Shown one piece after another: positions 63,736-64,000 of a stretch of DNA of 64,000 nt (within the stretch, counting starts at the first letter, position 1; the number at the start of each line of letters is the position of its first letter). Location of the stretch: contig NZ_KB217478.1 in the NCBI RefSeq assembly GCF_000331305.1, positions 8,566,879 to 8,630,878 on the forward strand, given 5' to 3'. Below the pieces are notes generated by a model. That model was not told the DNA's origin. It saw only the letters and a program-made list of their open reading frames with translations, and did no database searches. The stretch is from Calothrix sp. PCC 7103 (lineage in GTDB: Bacteria; Cyanobacteriota; Cyanobacteriia; Cyanobacteriales; Nostocaceae). Position numbers and translations under genes: made by a program.

Positions 63736-64000
63736 CTATTTCTTTACTCCAGCAGTTAGTTTGTTTAAGGTTGCAACCAATATACTTTGCATTTCTTCCA
63801 CCTCGTTCATGATGGTCGTAAAACGATTTTTGTTGTCAAGTATATCTACCTCTTGAGCAATTATAAATTGGGTATCTAATTCTCGTAGTGAGCCTAAAGC
63901 AATATATAAGAATTTTATATATTCTTGCCTTGATTGCCGACCATAACCTTCAGCAATATTAGACGCTACTGATACTGCTGAACGCCGTATTTGACTTGTC
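63736..64000 (-). CDS. Four-helix-bundle protein (S23-like), N-terminus off the window
   Basis: 88 codons to the stop at 63736. VASNIAEGYGRQSRQEYIKF and LYIALGSLRELDTQFIIAQE are the conserved core of the four-helix-bundle (23S rRNA intervening-sequence-type) family. These short proteins occur free-standing in many bacteria with unknown function. The first helix lies beyond the right edge. Confidence 0.85.
   Translation of the reverse strand, partial: TSQIRRSAVSVASNIAEGYGRQSRQEYIKFLYIALGSLRELDTQFIIAQEVDILDNKNRFTTIMNEVEEMQSILVATLNKLTAGVKK

Overview
The window comes from a cyanobacterium, most likely a filamentous Nostocales-type strain with an AT-rich genome (about 38-40% GC by eye). Cyanobacterial markers are petN, nblA, a CpcS-type bilin lyase, the phycobilisome linkers cpcL and cpcG, an Atab2-family translation factor, a cyanobacteriochrome-type histidine kinase and DUF1822. 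The usual cyanobacterial palindrome HIP1 (GCGATCGC) is absent. The six-base palindrome GGCGCC instead occurs about 100 times, and GATC is almost missing outside one gene.

Layout. (1) 1-10.9 kb: a two-armed RiPP cluster. The leftward arm holds a precursor with a double-glycine leader, an APH-fold kinase, a HopA1-like protein, an HlyD/MacA-type adaptor and a MacB-type permease cut by the window edge. The rightward arm holds an HTH regulator, a C39-peptidase ABC exporter with a cyclic-nucleotide-type domain, an HlyD adaptor and a parvulin-like protein. The kinase/HopA1 pair matches the split Ser/Thr dehydration enzymes of class V lanthipeptides and thioamitides, so this is the best candidate for a new system. 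(2) 11-14.1 kb: a small membrane protein, petN and clpB. (3) 14.2-22.5 kb: a decaying conflict-type region with a ParE-like fragment, a 603-residue gene split by a clean IS4-type insertion, a truncated SWIM protein, a sigma-like factor, DUF1822, and a collapsed CHAT-STAND-WD40 gene. (4) 22.9-26.4 kb: phycobilisome genes nblA, cpcS, a metallopeptidase-like gene, cpcL and cpcG.

(5) 29-39 kb: a type I restriction-modification locus that looks inactive. hsdM is split by an ISKra4-type element, hsdR lacks its N-terminal nuclease domain, and DUF4238, HNH and transposase-remnant genes lie between hsdS and hsdR. (6) 39-44.4 kb: Atab2-family protein, PmbA/TldE and a ClC channel with CBS and USP domains. 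(7) 44.4-47.5 kb: an ImmA/IrrE peptidase plus PIN-like gene pair, among paired GGCGCC hairpins, and a Dam methylase remnant. (8) 47.5-59 kb: secreted proteins, hydrolases, a plasmid-type DNA-binding protein, an AbiE-like toxin-antitoxin pair and prolyl oligopeptidase; four copies of an 18-bp palindrome cluster at 51.9-55.5 kb. (9) 59.6-64 kb: a four-GAF histidine kinase of different base composition, a receiver remnant and a four-helix-bundle gene cut by the right edge.

Broken genes are frequent (at least nine), which suggests a genome with relaxed selection and active mobile elements. No tRNA, rRNA or CRISPR array was seen. Counts of short words were made by eye and are approximate.
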